Part shown: positions 1 to 11,184 of the stretch, piece after piece
How positions within the stretch are numbered: position 1 is the first letter of the stretch
Layout: every line of letters begins with the position of its first letter
Notes under the pieces: model-generated
The model's database searches: none
What the model saw: only the letters and a program-made list of their open reading frames with translations
What the model was told of the DNA's origin: nothing
Translations under genes and position numbers: made by a program
NCBI GenBank assembly: GCA_032622095.1
Contig: CP136065.1
Coordinates: forward strand, 58,277,949-58,341,948
Length of the DNA: 64,000 nt
Direction: 5' to 3'
Source: Siphonodentalium dalli
Lineage: Eukaryota; Mollusca; Scaphopoda; Gadilida; Siphonodentaliidae

Positions 1-83
1 TTTTCCCAGAAAAATAAGTAGTTTATATGGTCACTACTAGTATATATAAAATGAGCAGCTGAAAGAGAATAAGAGATGAGATA

Positions 84-301
84 TACAGTAATGCCCAAAA
101 TAATCGACACCTTAACCACAGCAGAATTATGGGTAACTTTTCAGGATTTAGTCGGAAATATGGCTTGTTGCCATTCATCAGAAAGCTCTCACTGAGAGCT
201 TTCTGATGAATGGCAACAAGCCATATTTCCGACTAAAACTTGAAAAGTTACCCATAATTCTGCTGTGGTTAAGGAGTCGATTACTTAAGGCATTACTAGT
301 A
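84..301. mobile_element. Family F palindromic MITE (TA target), copy 1
   Basis: Starts TACAGTAATGCCC and ends GGCATTACTAGTA. The two arms are near-perfect reverse complements that meet at CTCTCACTGAGAG. No coding capacity. TA ends and CAGT termini fit a Tc1/mariner-type MITE. The element lies between two roughly 48-bp direct copies of host sequence (37-83 and 295-344). Confidence 0.85.
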
Positions 302-512
302 TATATAAATGAGCAGCTGAAAGAGAATGAGAGATGAGAGATATAATATTAAAGAAACACAACAGGAAAATAACTCCTCAAGGGTAAAACCAAAAGCTTA
401 AAGTGCTCTCCAAGATCTATTCAGCAAAGGGGAGTAATTCTCTCTATTAAAATTAAAATGGAAACGGGTTCATGCCTCGTCAACTGAGAACGACATGCGT
501 TCATTCCGCTAC

Positions 513-812
513 CTTGCTCATCGGCACCGAGTCTCGTGAGTTTATCTTGCTGCTTCATAAATAAGTCCATGCCTCGTGATTTTGATGACCCAATGTTCCG
601 TGGAAGTGATTGCGCATTGAAGCGGGCGGCTGGTTTGGGCCGTGTTGGTGGAGACATGGGACTTTGCAGGTACGGATTGGGTTGTTGTGGTGTCCGTTGT
701 GTGGGCGGCCTATTTGGTGATACATGGCCGACGTTCCGTGGAGCATCGAGACGGTGTGAGACGCCAGTGATACGGTTTGGTGATGAGCCTGGTACTCGTT
801 GATTCCAGTTTT
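513..812 (-). CDS. Pro-rich exon ending in a basic helix-like segment, PDZ gene
   Basis: This 300-bp exon follows the acceptor atgttttacaatag. Two bases complete a Glu codon, then 99 codons are open. It begins NWNQRVPGSSPNRITGVSHR and passes through a Pro/Gln-rich part (RPPTQRTPQQPNPYLQSP, MSPPTRPKPAARFNAQSLPR). It ends with SRGMDLFMKQQDKLTRLGAD, EQ. The donor is CAAG, then GTAGCG (imperfect but acceptable). Phase is 1 in and 1 out, like the previous two exons. The final stretch has the pattern G-x-x-x-F-x-K-x-x-x-(K/R), which recalls short basic motifs in synaptopodin/myopodin proteins. I cannot establish homology by eye. No LIM domain or Zasp motif appears here, and the transcript continues beyond the left edge of the window. 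Confidence 0.78.
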
Positions 813-830
813 CTATTGTAAAACATCATG

Positions 831-1506
831 ATAAATACAATAAAAAAATATACCCATGCATTCATGTAAGGCATAAAAAATAATGTGTTTTCCTCTATAC
901 ATATGCCTAAAACTAAAATTACACTGGTCACAAAAAGTCATGTTAAAATTGTTTGTTGAAACCATTTTCCGCTTTTACTCGGAATTTGTCAAACCCATTG
1001 AAAACTTTTCTTTATCATAGACTATAGTTAGCACACAAAGTGGGCACCAAAAGTAGTATATTCACTATAAGGTTTGTTAAAATTTCTCAAACTGCAGAAC
1101 TACCTGGAACTACAGACTATTTTTACTTCCCTTATTCTCAAACTAACTCACAGTTGATTTCTGGTTGGGTTATTTAGAACTTATAAGTTGTATTTTGTAG
1201 TTTTTTGAAGGTGTCATAATTGTCAAGAGGTCCAAACACGGATGGTGAGGTTAGAAGAAACGCACATATTTTTTAAGCCTAATGTCATGAAAATGTATGT
1301 ATGAAAATGAATGATAAAAACAGTATTAAATCCATGACATTATAAATGGTGGTGTTAGTTTAGAGGATATAACATGATTTTACCATTATGTTTACTTTCA
1401 TTTAACTGAGAATTATGGATCTAAAATCCAATGTCAAAGAAATTCCAAAATAACATAGAAATAAATAAATAGAATAAATTCATTTCATTTTCATAATGTG
1501 AATGAA
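831..1506. other. Intron upstream of the 513-812 exon, no feature seen
   Basis: AT-rich, no repeat match within the window apart from the copy starting at 1507. The 813-5271 intron totals about 4.46 kb. Confidence 0.6.
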
Positions 1507-1880
1507 TTAAAGACATATTATGGACTTGTTCGTGTGCGTGAAACTGATAAGTTAGTATGCAGGTGCTATGCCAACTGGAGGAATGTAGCATTTCACTAAT
1601 ATTGCAGAAAATCTCAAGCAAATCGACCATACTACTTCATAGAAAACATCGTCTGAACTACACTCAATTGTAAATAATTACTGCTCGATTCAGGATGCAT
1701 TTATCTGTGATAAACTAACAAAAACGATTTCATCATCGAGAGTCTCTGTATTTAATTAATATATAAGAATGACTGTGTGTGTAGTCAATTTAGATATATT
1801 ATTTGTAAAAATAAATAGTTTGAGCAAGATTATTCTCCATTTCTATTTTATCTCGATACCGCAGTGTTCACATCTCTTTA
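1507..1880 (+). repeat. Dispersed ~370-bp repeat, copy 1
   Basis: TTAAAGACATATTATGGAC through AACATCGTCTGAACTAC and GAGCAAGATTATTCTCCAT to GTTCACATC, colinear with 20142-20520. No terminal inverted repeats were seen. Its right edge coincides with the TTAA where a family C element begins. Confidence 0.75.
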
Positions 1881-2102
1881 ACCCTTTGAGTGCCAGGGGC
1901 CGATCTCATCGGCCCTAAACCTACAAAATAAGTCTGTTAAAGAATATAAGAACAAATTATTAAAATTGTAAAAAATTGTTAGGCCAATTTGTTCTCTTAT
2001 ATATGCGAGGCGACCTATGGTCGCCTCGCATATATAAGAGAATGCATTGGCACAGGGTATATGGGTTGATACAAAAATCGGACCTGGCAATCAAAGGGTT
2101 AA
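1878..2102 (+). mobile_element. Family C TTAA element, copy 1
   Basis: TTAACCCTTTGAGTGCCAG at the left and TCAAAGGGTTAA at the right, with TTAA at both edges. Internally it carries GGCCGATCTCATCGGCCC and the shared hairpin (TCTTATATATGCGAGGCGAC and its complement). Non-coding and piggyBac-like by target and end sequence. Confidence 0.83.
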
Positions 2103-2355
2103 CTATATGACTCTAGTGGGTTTTCACAATTACAATGAACATGATACATATCAAGTAATATAGAGATCTATATCATGTAATTGTCTTTAAAATGCAGTCC
2201 ATACATAATACAAAATTCTCACACCTTTTTGTAATAATTTAAGAAGTCAGAGTTCTTCAGAATAATTTGTTTCATTTGTCATCTAGAATTCAAATCGACT
2301 GAGTGGATATGCCCCTCAGAATTTAAACTAATTAATAGCATGCTTCCTTTATATA

Positions 2356-2716
2356 TTAACCCTTTACCCAACAAAACGGCCAAAACCGGCCAAATAAAGC
2401 TTCAACAGCCTAAAATATCTTCGGTCTGTCTCAACAGAACCATACAAATATGGATATCATTGGAACCGGCTCCTTGACCACATTGTGATAGTTAGAGTTA
2501 TGCCCTGTGCCAATGCATTCTCTTATATATGCATTGGCCTAAAAAAAATCTTTTTTTAACACTTTTTACCATTTTTTCTTACATTCTTTAACAATTTTAT
2601 AATTTTGAATGTGTTAAGCCAATGCATTCTCTTATATATGCGAGGCGACCTATGGTCGACTCGCATATATAAGAGAATGCATTGGCACAGGGCCGTTCTG
2701 TTGGGTAAAGGGTTAA
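2356..2716 (+). mobile_element. Family B TTAA element, copy 1
   Basis: TTAACCCTTTACCCAACA to TGTTGGGTAAAGGGTTAA. Holds a GGCCAAAACCGGCC repeat, a conserved 100-bp segment (ATCTTCGGTCTGTCTC), an A/T spacer and the shared hairpin. The first of its two hairpins is deleted. Confidence 0.86.
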
Positions 2717-2922
2717 TGCAGCTTGCATTTCCAATCTTTTATAATTAATGAATGGATCCACGATTTTATAATCTACACACTAATATGTATATAAAAAGCA
2801 TCTATAGAATTTACAAGTTGCAACTCTTCATGATTCTTCATTCCAGTGTCATGCCTATCTACATGCAAATGCTCAAATGTTCTGATGACACTGCAGAATT
2901 CAACTTAGCTCTTTTTACAATA

Positions 2923-3186
2923 CTTTACCCTTTCATGATGGGAGCCAGGCTGGTGCAGCATTAAGATCCTGTGCCAGTGCATTCTCTTATATATGCAAGT
3001 CTCCCACAGGAAGCCTCACATATATCAGAAAATGCACTGGTCAAAGCAAATATTGTTAGGCCAATGTATTCTCTTATATTTGTGAGGCTGCCTATGGGAG
3101 ACTCGCATACTAGTATATAAGAGAATGCATTGGCACAGGGTTTTCGCAAAATTTCAGGAAGCTCAAGCTCCAGTCATCGAAGGGTA
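2923..3186 (+). mobile_element. Family A TTAA element, copy 1 (ends decayed)
   Basis: TTTACCCTTTCATGATGGGAG to CCAGTCATCGAAGGGTA, with two hairpins based on CATTCTCTTATATATGC and the joining segment GTCAAAGCAAATATTGTTAG. The terminal TTAA sites are mutated. Confidence 0.78.
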
Positions 3187-4762
3187 GAATTTTAAGAAAA
3201 TTTATATATCCTAGTTTGAAGTTTTGTTGGGTATGTATAACTTGAGTTGAGTTGATTATAATTAATAATATTTTTAAATATTTGATTGTAAAGCCTAACA
3301 ATCTTAATAGTATCCTTGATCATGCCATGCATCTCAACTCTGGCTATACCCATAGAGATCGTATTCCACCTGATTATATTACACCTGGAAAATAACTCAC
3401 AAAAGTCACCTAAATCATGTAACATAAAGCTGGGACCTTCACTTATTGTGAAATGCAATATTAAGGAACAGGTATTAAGTGAGAGATATATTACCTGCAT
3501 TATATTGTCGATGTTTCAAACTATCTAGCGAGAACCTCAAAAAGTTCCCGAGTATTGACATGGTGAAATATCGTCACTACGGGCGTAGCCAGACTAGAGA
3601 TTCATGGCATGATCTAATACAAATGTAGTAGACTTTATAGCAGACAAAGTAATACATGGACAATCAACATAACTAAATTATTATTATTTTTTCAATCAAC
3701 ACAGTGAATTTAATAGGTTTTCCGAAGAAGACTACTGGCCTGAGATCCAATTGTTAAACAACTTTCAAAAATAGCACTTGAAAACCTCAAGCCCTGAAGG
3801 TACTCCGGAGAGCTGTTAGTTATTCTGGTATACAATATATATATCAGAATAGCTGATTGTAATTCTCAAGCACAAGACACAAAGGTCAAAAGAGTGAAAT
3901 TCTGGCAAGGTTTCGCCTGTAAAAACAATATAAGTGGTTTTCATCAGAGATTCCGAATTCCAGTGAAGAAAAAGAAAGCTGCTTAATGTACCCAACACCA
4001 CCACATTACACATGTGGAAAATAGAGTTGCCTCTCTTTAATATATCATGTATTTAATAGTGATCACACAAATCCACAATCATACATATATTATTTGTTTC
4101 ATTCTAAGAGAACTGCCTTAGTGATATAACATTCTAAAAGGAATAATTAAGGGATCACAATAGATCACAAAATTGAAACAATAACTACAAGAGAATCAAA
4201 TTATTCAACAGAATTAAATCTGATACAGAGCGGTAATAGAATGGAATTATGATAAGGTCCATTAGAAATTAAACATAACACAACAGGTGTACTTTTAATT
4301 CAACGAGGGATTACAACAAAAACATATGCCAGAATAAACTACTAGGTGAACATATTATTTAACTGAAGTGATTCTACATAGAAACTAAAAGACGGCTACA
4401 AAATATGACCCAAAAATGATGAAGGTCAAACTTAAAGTTTAGCATGATTAGATCAGATCATAAAAACAGTGATGGAAAATGAAATTAAAATAGATACACT
4501 ACAGCAGAAGATAGGCATAGAAGCTTAGAGCTTCATCAGAGATTCCAAGCTCATGTGATAGTGGCCACATTACCAAGGCAGGGAAACCTACCTCATAATT
4601 TACTCGGAAATGGCAGGGAGATGTCTCACTTTGAAGTGTGTACTCATTGTTTTAATCACCTATATAAATAACTCAACCAAAAAAGATAATGAATGAGCTA
4701 TGTAACAATTTTTGATAATCACTATGAATCTTGTCTCCATTTTTATATGACTGTTGAGAAGA
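3187..4762. other. Intronic stretch without recognised elements
   Basis: Open frames here are short and lack coding character. Nothing recognised on either strand. Confidence 0.55.
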
Positions 4763-4986
4763 TACAGTAATGCCCGAAGTATATGACCCTTTAACCACAG
4801 CAGAATTATGGGAAATTTTTCAGGACTTACTAGTAGATGGAAATATAGCTTGTTGCCATTCATCGGAAAGCTCTTACCGAGAGCTTTCCAATGAATGGCA
4901 ACAAGCCATATTTCCAGTCTAAATCCTGAAAAATTTCCCATAATTCTGCTGTGGTTTAGGGGTCGATTATTTAGGACATTACTGTA
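4763..4986. mobile_element. Family F palindromic MITE, copy 2
   Basis: Full-length copy from TACAGTAATGCCC to GACATTACTGTA with both arms and the centre CTCTTACCGAGAG. The arms have diverged at scattered sites. Confidence 0.85.
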
Positions 4987-5271
4987 CAAGTGCTCAAGTG
5001 ACGTTAGTCACCATTTTCAAGGTTGTGAAATTGGAATGACAAAATCTCCTTAAAATCAAATTTGTTTACAGTATCCGAGATGAGTTGATGGGATAAATCA
5101 TTAGTCTCTAATAGCTTGCTGATATCTCTGGAAAATATAGAACAAACTAATGTTGAATTAGACTGACATTTTCGAGCAAATTATAATGTACATGTTGGTT
5201 CCCAGCCTTGATTACAATAGCTGCTCTACAGTGGAAATTTGTGGCGAAATTCTTACAGATTGACTACTCAC

Positions 5272-5427
5272 CTTGTGAAGATGATCTTGGTGATGGTGGC
5301 TCGAATGGGGACGGATATCGAGGACTATGAGATCCATCGTGGTATCGAGGACTGTGTGATCCATCATGGAATCTCGGATTGTGTTGCTGCTCGTAGTATC
5401 CTTGAGCATTCATTGCTGGCTCCATAC
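5272..5427 (-). CDS. Linker exon with duplicated HDGSHSPRY motif, PDZ gene
   Basis: This 156-bp exon lies between the acceptor gaatctacag and a perfect consensus donor (ACAAG, then GTGAGT). Phase is 1 in and 1 out. The protein reads (G)MEPAMNAQGYYEQQHNPRF, then two tandem copies of HDGSHSPRY, then PSPFEPPSPRSSSQ. The repeat is visible in the DNA as two near-identical 27-bp blocks. Ser-Pro and Arg-Tyr pairs make it a plausible disordered, phosphorylatable linker (inference). Because both ends are phase 1, the exon could be skipped without a frameshift. A TTAA-type MITE begins only 24 bp upstream of the acceptor, so the intron's branch-site region is partly or wholly transposon-derived. Confidence 0.8.
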
Positions 5428-5451
5428 CTGTAGATTCAAATTAAAGTGGTT

Positions 5452-5720
5452 TTAAACCTTTGCTTACTGAATGGACTCTCCCATCAGTTATTAAAGTATA
5501 AATTGGAATGGTCTGTTATTCATTCGGAGGGATGTTCAGAAAAAGTAAGCAGACGACAGACAGGAGAATTGATAATACAATGCAGAAGGAGTCCTATTCA
5601 TTAATAATGGGAAATTCTCAAGATAATAATTTCAACAAATGACAATGTGGTTGAACTTATTATCTGAACATTTCCTAAAGGAACTACTCATCAATGAGTA
5701 TTTAGTAAAGAAAGGCTTAA
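5452..5720 (-). mobile_element. Family D TTAA element, copy 1, next to a splice acceptor
   Basis: TTAAACCTTTGCTTACTGAAT to GTATTTAGTAAAGAAAGGCTTAA. Internal marks of the family are GGAATGGTCT, GCAGAAGGAGTCCTATT and TTGAACTTATTATCTGAACA. Its left edge is 24 bp upstream of the acceptor of the 5272-5427 exon. Confidence 0.8.
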
Positions 5721-5756
5721 TGCATGATTAGTGATATAAATGTTAAAGACCTTATT

Positions 5757-6009
5757 CAATGACCTTTCATGATGGGAGCAGTGCTGGTGTCTCCCGTAGG
5801 GAGCTTCCTGAAATTTTGCAAAAACCCTGTGCCAAATGCATTCTCTTTTATATATGCAAGGTGCCCTATGCCTATATAACAGAATGCATTGGCCCAACCA
5901 TATTTACATTGATAGTCCCTATGAGAGACTCACATACATATATAAGAGATTGCAATGGCACAGGGTCTTTAATGCTGCACCTGCGCAGCTCCCATCATGA
6001 AAGTGTTAA
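5757..6009 (-). mobile_element. Family A TTAA element, copy 2, rearranged
   Basis: The right end (CAGCTCCCATCATGAAAG) is an inverted left end. The left side joins a left-end tip (TTTCATGATGGGAGCA) to an inverted right-end segment (GCTTCCTGAAATTTTGC). The terminus has therefore been copied or converted. Decayed at the left TTAA. Confidence 0.72.
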
Positions 6010-6592
6010 TTTATATGCGTTCTGTTGATTCATCATTTGTAGCAAGATTTCATATGAATAATAAGCCAACGAGAACACAATGTAGAAAACTGTATTTTCC
6101 CTGGCTGCATCTACAGATCTTATACCAAATGTCCATAAAACAAGCATTAAAATTACTCTGGCCTACCAGTAATCTGATAATTTGTTTAGGCCTGTAGCTA
6201 TAATTATGTGTTGACATAGAAGCCTACAGTGATAACCTGCATGGTTTCTTCTTTATCCTAACTGAAATCTTTGTCACCTGACTTTTAAAATAGTTTGACA
6301 GTGACTTAAAACCTAAAGTTAACCTGTTATTCAGCGGTAATCAGTAGGTTTTACTCTCACTTAAATGATCCATAATTCGATAAGGTTGACATAAAGCGAC
6401 ACACAGCATGAACAAAATTGACTTTTACTTGTGCTACATAATGAGCTTTATCCAGTGAACAGTTGTAACAACTTATTTCAAACATTATTAACAAAAATAA
6501 CAAAACATTCAATTTTAAAGCAACAATAGTTGCCCATTAAAGTTATATACTAGCTTAAACAGTGATGTAGTGTCGTTGATTTTATTTAAAAA

Positions 6593-6680
6593 AAAAAACA
6601 ATTTAAAATTTAAATAAAATTTAAAATTTAAATAAAATTTAAAATTTAAATAAAATTTAAAATTTAAATAAAATTTAAAT
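6593..6680. repeat. Tandem AATTTAAAATTTAAATAA array
   Basis: About four near-perfect units of 19-20 bp made only of A and T. The unit is itself close to palindromic. Confidence 0.85.
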
Positions 6681-8298
6681 ACAAGTTAATTGTTTTTAGA
6701 TTGAACTCCTTGTTTAATTAAAAAAAAAAAAACAGTTATCCAAAAAAAGATTTTAATCAAAATTTGGAAAAACTAACAAGTTATAACATCCACCGGGGTA
6801 CCCAGAGTCACTGCACCAAATTTGGTTGAAATAAGTCCAGGGGTCTAGAAGAAAAATTGAAAACAGACAGACATATCCTAGTCTTTTACATGTATATATA
6901 TAGATTATTTTCCAGTCAGAATGGGGAAGCCATAATTTACACATTCCAGATATAAAAGATAACAGTTAAAACAATTAAAACATGACAATATGTTCCAAAC
7001 ATCAAAGTTTGTTGAGTGTGACTGAAATTGAAACACTTTGACCAATCAGCTTACCATAATTATGATTCATATACTGGTGCTCAGCAGCGAATCATAAAAA
7101 ATGGGGACACATTTTTTCCTAGTTGAAGCAAGCGATTTCGATAACTGCATCTTGCGAAAGTGCGTACATGTATTTCATTCCTATTTAATTACAGATCATA
7201 AGTTATTAGTTTAATATGCGATGTTCATGATAATTAACAATAAAACATAAATTTCAGATTATAAATTAGTATAATAAAACTTCAAACACTATTTCTGGCT
7301 TTAAACATGTTGAAATTGAGGTCAATTAATGGGATTACCCAAAGAAGATAGATTTATTATGTAATGCATTCAGAAATTTAACTGCAAAACCAATGAAGTA
7401 TAAATGCTAATTGACATGTTGAGTTCCAAGTGTAATAGTAGAAACAAAGAAAAACAGGCTCACAAAGATGTTAATTTCACAAACATTGGCCTCTGATCAC
7501 AATTTTTTATATTCTATCATATCAACACATCAATCAACATATCAACAACAGTCAAACAGTCATGCATGCTTCTTTGACAAAACTGGAATGGTGGTAAGAT
7601 AAATCATCACGCCTCAGCATGCATCATAATTTTATCACCCCAACAAGTGCATCATTTGTGCGTGGCACAATACGCCATAACGTTTGTGAAAATTGGCATT
7701 TGGAACCCAATTTTAAACTTGAACTGTATTTTGGGCTAGTAAACTCACATACCAAAATTCATTCCATTCAGTTCAGACTTACTAAAGTTATCATCCAGGA
7801 ACAAAAATTGAGAAAAATTCCAACAAAAAGGGCCATAACTCTGGTGAAATTTGGCAGGCGGAATCCGAATTCGAACTTATCATTTGGAAACAAAAAGTGA
7901 ACGAATTGACAGGCGAACAGATCTGAGAAATGACAGTTTGGAACAAACAACTATTCTACTGATACAAGTCCCTGTTATTTACTCTCGATGGTCCACGCCC
8001 CACGTTTGCAAGAATCAATAACTATATAGTTATGTGATTACATTTAATATGGTTGAATACCACAAATGACTAATGATTGGAACCACCCAGACTTTTAATA
8101 GTCACTAAACAACTGTTCTTTTCTATCTCAGACATCACACCATGAGTTCTTGTACCCCACCAGGTAATTTCAGGTATATGTAATGGTGATTAAACAGGTG
8201 GCATATGCAATCACATGTGTTGATGGGGAAAATCTTCATGCCATGAAGAACCACAGAGATAATCAAAGGACTCCGATTTGGTTATACAACTATGTTAT
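6681..8298. other. Intronic stretch with degenerate old repeats
   Basis: Segments at 6740-6880 (ATCCACCGGGGTACCCAG, CAAATTTGGTTGAAATAAGT) and 7620-7960 (GGGCCATAACTCTGGTGAAA) have the style of degenerate dispersed repeats common in bivalves. No second copy in the window. Confidence 0.45.
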
Positions 8299-8306
8299 GA
8301 TGCCTC

Positions 8307-8737
8307 TGTCTTGAAATAGTGTGTCTGACATCTGCAGAATGAAGTCCCCAGACGGTGAATTTAGTGATGAAATCCCACATGGTGGGCTAGCATCACCAAA
8401 TTCACCCTCTGAAGACCTCATTTTGCTTAGGACTCAACTGCTGGCTGAGATCAAATTAAAGTTCACCAGTTGAAGCTGGTAACATTCACCCATTAGTCAC
8501 CTTGTTTATGCATTTTATCTTTTACAATTTAGGGGATATAGTAACTGAACAGAAGGGAAAAAGTAACGAAAAACAATGTTAATTTGAATCTCTAGATACA
8601 GAAGATCAGGCCTAAGCGGAATGAGGTCCCCAGAGGGTGAATTTGGTGATGCTAGCCCACTGTGCGGGAGAGTGTCACTAAATTCACCCTCTGGGGACCT
8701 CATTCTGCAAATGACAGACACAATATTTCAAAGCTTG
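8307..8737 (+). mobile_element. Family G hAT-like MITE, copy 1
   Basis: Flanked by perfect 8-bp GATGCCTC (8299-8306 and 8738-8745). Two terminal hairpins built from GAGGTCCCCAGAGGGTGAAT and its complement surround a 230-bp middle containing GAACAGAAGGGAAAAAGTAA. Non-coding. Confidence 0.85.
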
Positions 8738-8745
8738 GATGCCTC

Positions 8746-10042
8746 ATCTCCCAACAAAACTCTTGGCTTACAAGTTTTACAACAGTCACAATGTCAGATC
8801 GCGGAGGGTGATATGACATCATATTGCCCACAAAATTGGACAATCGGGTACAGGACCGAGAACCTTCGTCATAATTTGCTCGAAAATAGCAGCAAGATAA
8901 AATACCTGGCAATTTCAAAATTTGTTATATCTCTATCTGTAAGCTATTACACTGATGAGCTATCCTAACAACTCATCAGCGATACTGCAAAAAACGGAAA
9001 TCGAACAGATCTGTTTTAATGAGAGTGTTTGAATTTTGAAACTTTATAAAATGGTGACGAAGTCACTTGAAGTCACTTATATCTTCTCAACAGTCATATT
9101 TATATTGGGACATGATTCGTAGTGAGCTAGTAGAAATTTATATACAGCTCGCTAATTCGCTATATTATTTGGTTGAGTTATTTATATAGTAGGTGAAGAA
9201 AACAATGAATAAGTGAGAGATCTCACCGCCATTTAAGAGCAAATTATGACGAGGTAGCAAGGCTTTCAACAGTCTCGGTTGCACAATTCACGACATTGTT
9301 GAAATGTATTGTTTTGTGAGACAAGCGCAGGGGATTATTTTATTGAATTTAACAACAGCTTTGAAGGCACATTGTCATGCAAAAGACAAGATGATAGAAG
9401 ACTCAGAATCGACACAAATCATTCTCAATCAAAGCGATGCAGTTCACCTAATAAACATAAAGACACATACATGATGACCATATGCATAAACACTAAAGGA
9501 CGATTCAGTATATACTAGGCAGAGTCTGAGATAAATGTCACTTCATTTCATTTTCCCATATTAATGTTTAACCAATCATTTGCATGCAATCAGGCTTCTT
9601 TATATGGGATATGTTTCCGCTATCTATATAACCTCGATCTTTGGTAATAAAATCCATTTGATAATGCAAACAATTTATAAATTCTATTCTTCATTTGGAG
9701 GGATGTTCATAAATCACACGAAACCCATATTATATCCTCAAAAAAGACATTACATATTTCCTTATATCTCAATAGTGATGAATATACAGTTCGAAAAGCC
9801 ACACATGACACCAACACCAAACATTGCAAAATGATTGCTTTGTTAAATTAAAAGTTAAATTCTTGTCCAACTTCGTTGTAATAACGAATATAGACACAAA
9901 AACAAAGAGGCAAATTGGGGAACTATATTTTTTGTCAACAGCCAGAGTGTGCAATACTGTCGTAAACGGTTGTAAAGCATCTCAGCCAATGCCTTAAATG
10001 TATGCATTTTTCAGCTTCTTTTAAGGATTTTTATTTGGGATA
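8746..10042. other. Intronic stretch, nothing recognised
   Basis: No supported exon, inverted repeat or matching repeat family. Confidence 0.5.
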
Positions 10043-10140
10043 GAAGATTTTGTGAAACTCGTTTGATAAATTTAATTCATAACTCGTCTATGACTTGTTG
10101 TGAATCAAATTTATCAAACTCGTTTCATAAAATCTTATAT
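10043..10140. repeat. Hairpin, ~38-bp arms
   Basis: AGATTTTGTGAAACTCGTTT, GATAAATTTAATTCA is mirrored by TGAATCAAATTTATCAAACT, CGTTTCATAAAATCT. Loop about 20 bases. Confidence 0.8.
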
Positions 10141-10357
10141 TCCAACATAACTAGTTGGAGATCATCTACATACTATTTGTAGGTGACAGCATTCACGCTG
10201 TCCAGAAAAATATTTTGGCCAATAATGTTTTGCCAATTCTGCATTTCTTTGGAAATTTTTTGGAAACTTTGGCCAAATTGAAAAATCTAAATCTAAATCA
10301 CTGAGAAAACCAACGGTAAACCACTGGGTAAACAAGAGAATATAAAATAATAACGAG

Positions 10358-10525
10358 TACAGTAATGCCCTAAATAATTGAAATATGGCTTGTTGCCATT
10401 CATCGGAAAGCTCTCAGTGAGAGCTTTCTGATGAATGGCAACAAGCCATATTTCCGACTAAATCCTGAAAAGTTCCCCATAATTCTGCTGTGGTTAAGGA
10501 GTCGATTATTTAGGGCATTACTGTA
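10358..10525. mobile_element. Family F MITE, copy 3, left arm shortened
   Basis: Both ends are present, but about 50 bp of the left arm (the part matching CCACAGCAGAATTATGGG) is missing, so the hairpin is asymmetric. Confidence 0.8.
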
Positions 10526-10735
10526 TATATGGGTTTAGTGAGATCTGGTGATATTTTGGGAGGAAATTGCTGACTAGTCTTGAAATGTTTTTGATCAACT
10601 GATCGACTAATTGAAATTTTCTTTGGCCATTTTTTAAAACATCTGGTCATTGACAACAGACAGCGTGAACACTGGTAAAGGTAAGCACTAAAGGATGATC
10701 AGTTGGTAAGTTCAACATATAAGGCTTAAGCTGTT

Positions 10736-10829
10736 TGTTGAACTTATTGGCTGAACAACCCTACATGTGGATAAATAGAAAGAAACCAAGTAACTACTCA
10801 TAAGTAGTATTCAGTTATCAAAGGGTTAA
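10736..10829 (-). mobile_element. Family D fragment, right end
   Basis: TTGTTGAACTTATTGGCTGAAC followed by AACTACTCATAAGTAGTATT and AAAGGGTTAA. Degraded and lacking the other half. Confidence 0.5.
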
Positions 10830-11061
10830 CACATTATATGAAGAAGTAACGTACATGGATTTCATAGATGGTGTGAAAAGTCGGCTCAGCATGAAAATGA
10901 AAGTGGATGGCATTAAATTCAGACTCTGATCCATTATAGCATATAACTCAAAGAGTAGGACATCCGCTTCAGACATATAAGCAAGGATGAGATTCCTATG
11001 AACAATGTTAGTACATGTACAGCTATCGGGGGACACTGAACACTGAACACCGATGACCAAC

Positions 11062-11184
11062 CATATGCTGGGGGAGGACCAGGATGAGGCCCAGGATGAG
11101 GCCAGGCTGGTGGAAGACCAGGATGAGATTGGTGATGGTGATATCCGCCATAGTGAGGACCATCCATTTTTGGATTTCTTAAAC
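11062..11184 (-). CDS. His/Pro/Gly-rich linker exon of the PDZ gene
   Basis: This 123-bp exon follows the acceptor cacaaaattttcag. Its first two bases complete a Gly codon, and the reading LRNPKMDGPHYGGYHHHQSH continues as PGLPPAWPHP, GPHPGPPPAY. The composition (PHPGPHPGPPP, HHH, GGY) is that of a flexible proline-rich spacer. It could bind SH3 or WW domains, but that is inference. I chose the donor at ATATG, then GTTGGT, because it gives phase 1 out, as the next exon needs. GTTGGT is a weak donor. The frame stays open for another 50 codons, and a second donor-like site (TCATCG, then GTGTTC) would put the next exon out of frame. The 3' boundary is therefore less certain than the 5' boundary. 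Confidence 0.68.

Noticed and set aside
421-931. Other frames overlapping the first exon (two minus-strand, one plus-strand)
   Set aside because: They are shadows of the 513-812 exon, which alone has the correct phase and both splice sites.
5239-5433. Plus-strand 64-codon frame with many Ile/Val/Asp-Cys repeats
   Set aside because: It is the antisense shadow of the HDGSHSPRY repeat exon.
8621-8968. 115-codon plus-strand frame beginning MRSPEGEFGD, and similar frames at every family G copy
   Set aside because: The MRSPEGEFG... peptide is the translated hairpin of family G, a non-coding MITE; it recurs with the element, not with a gene.
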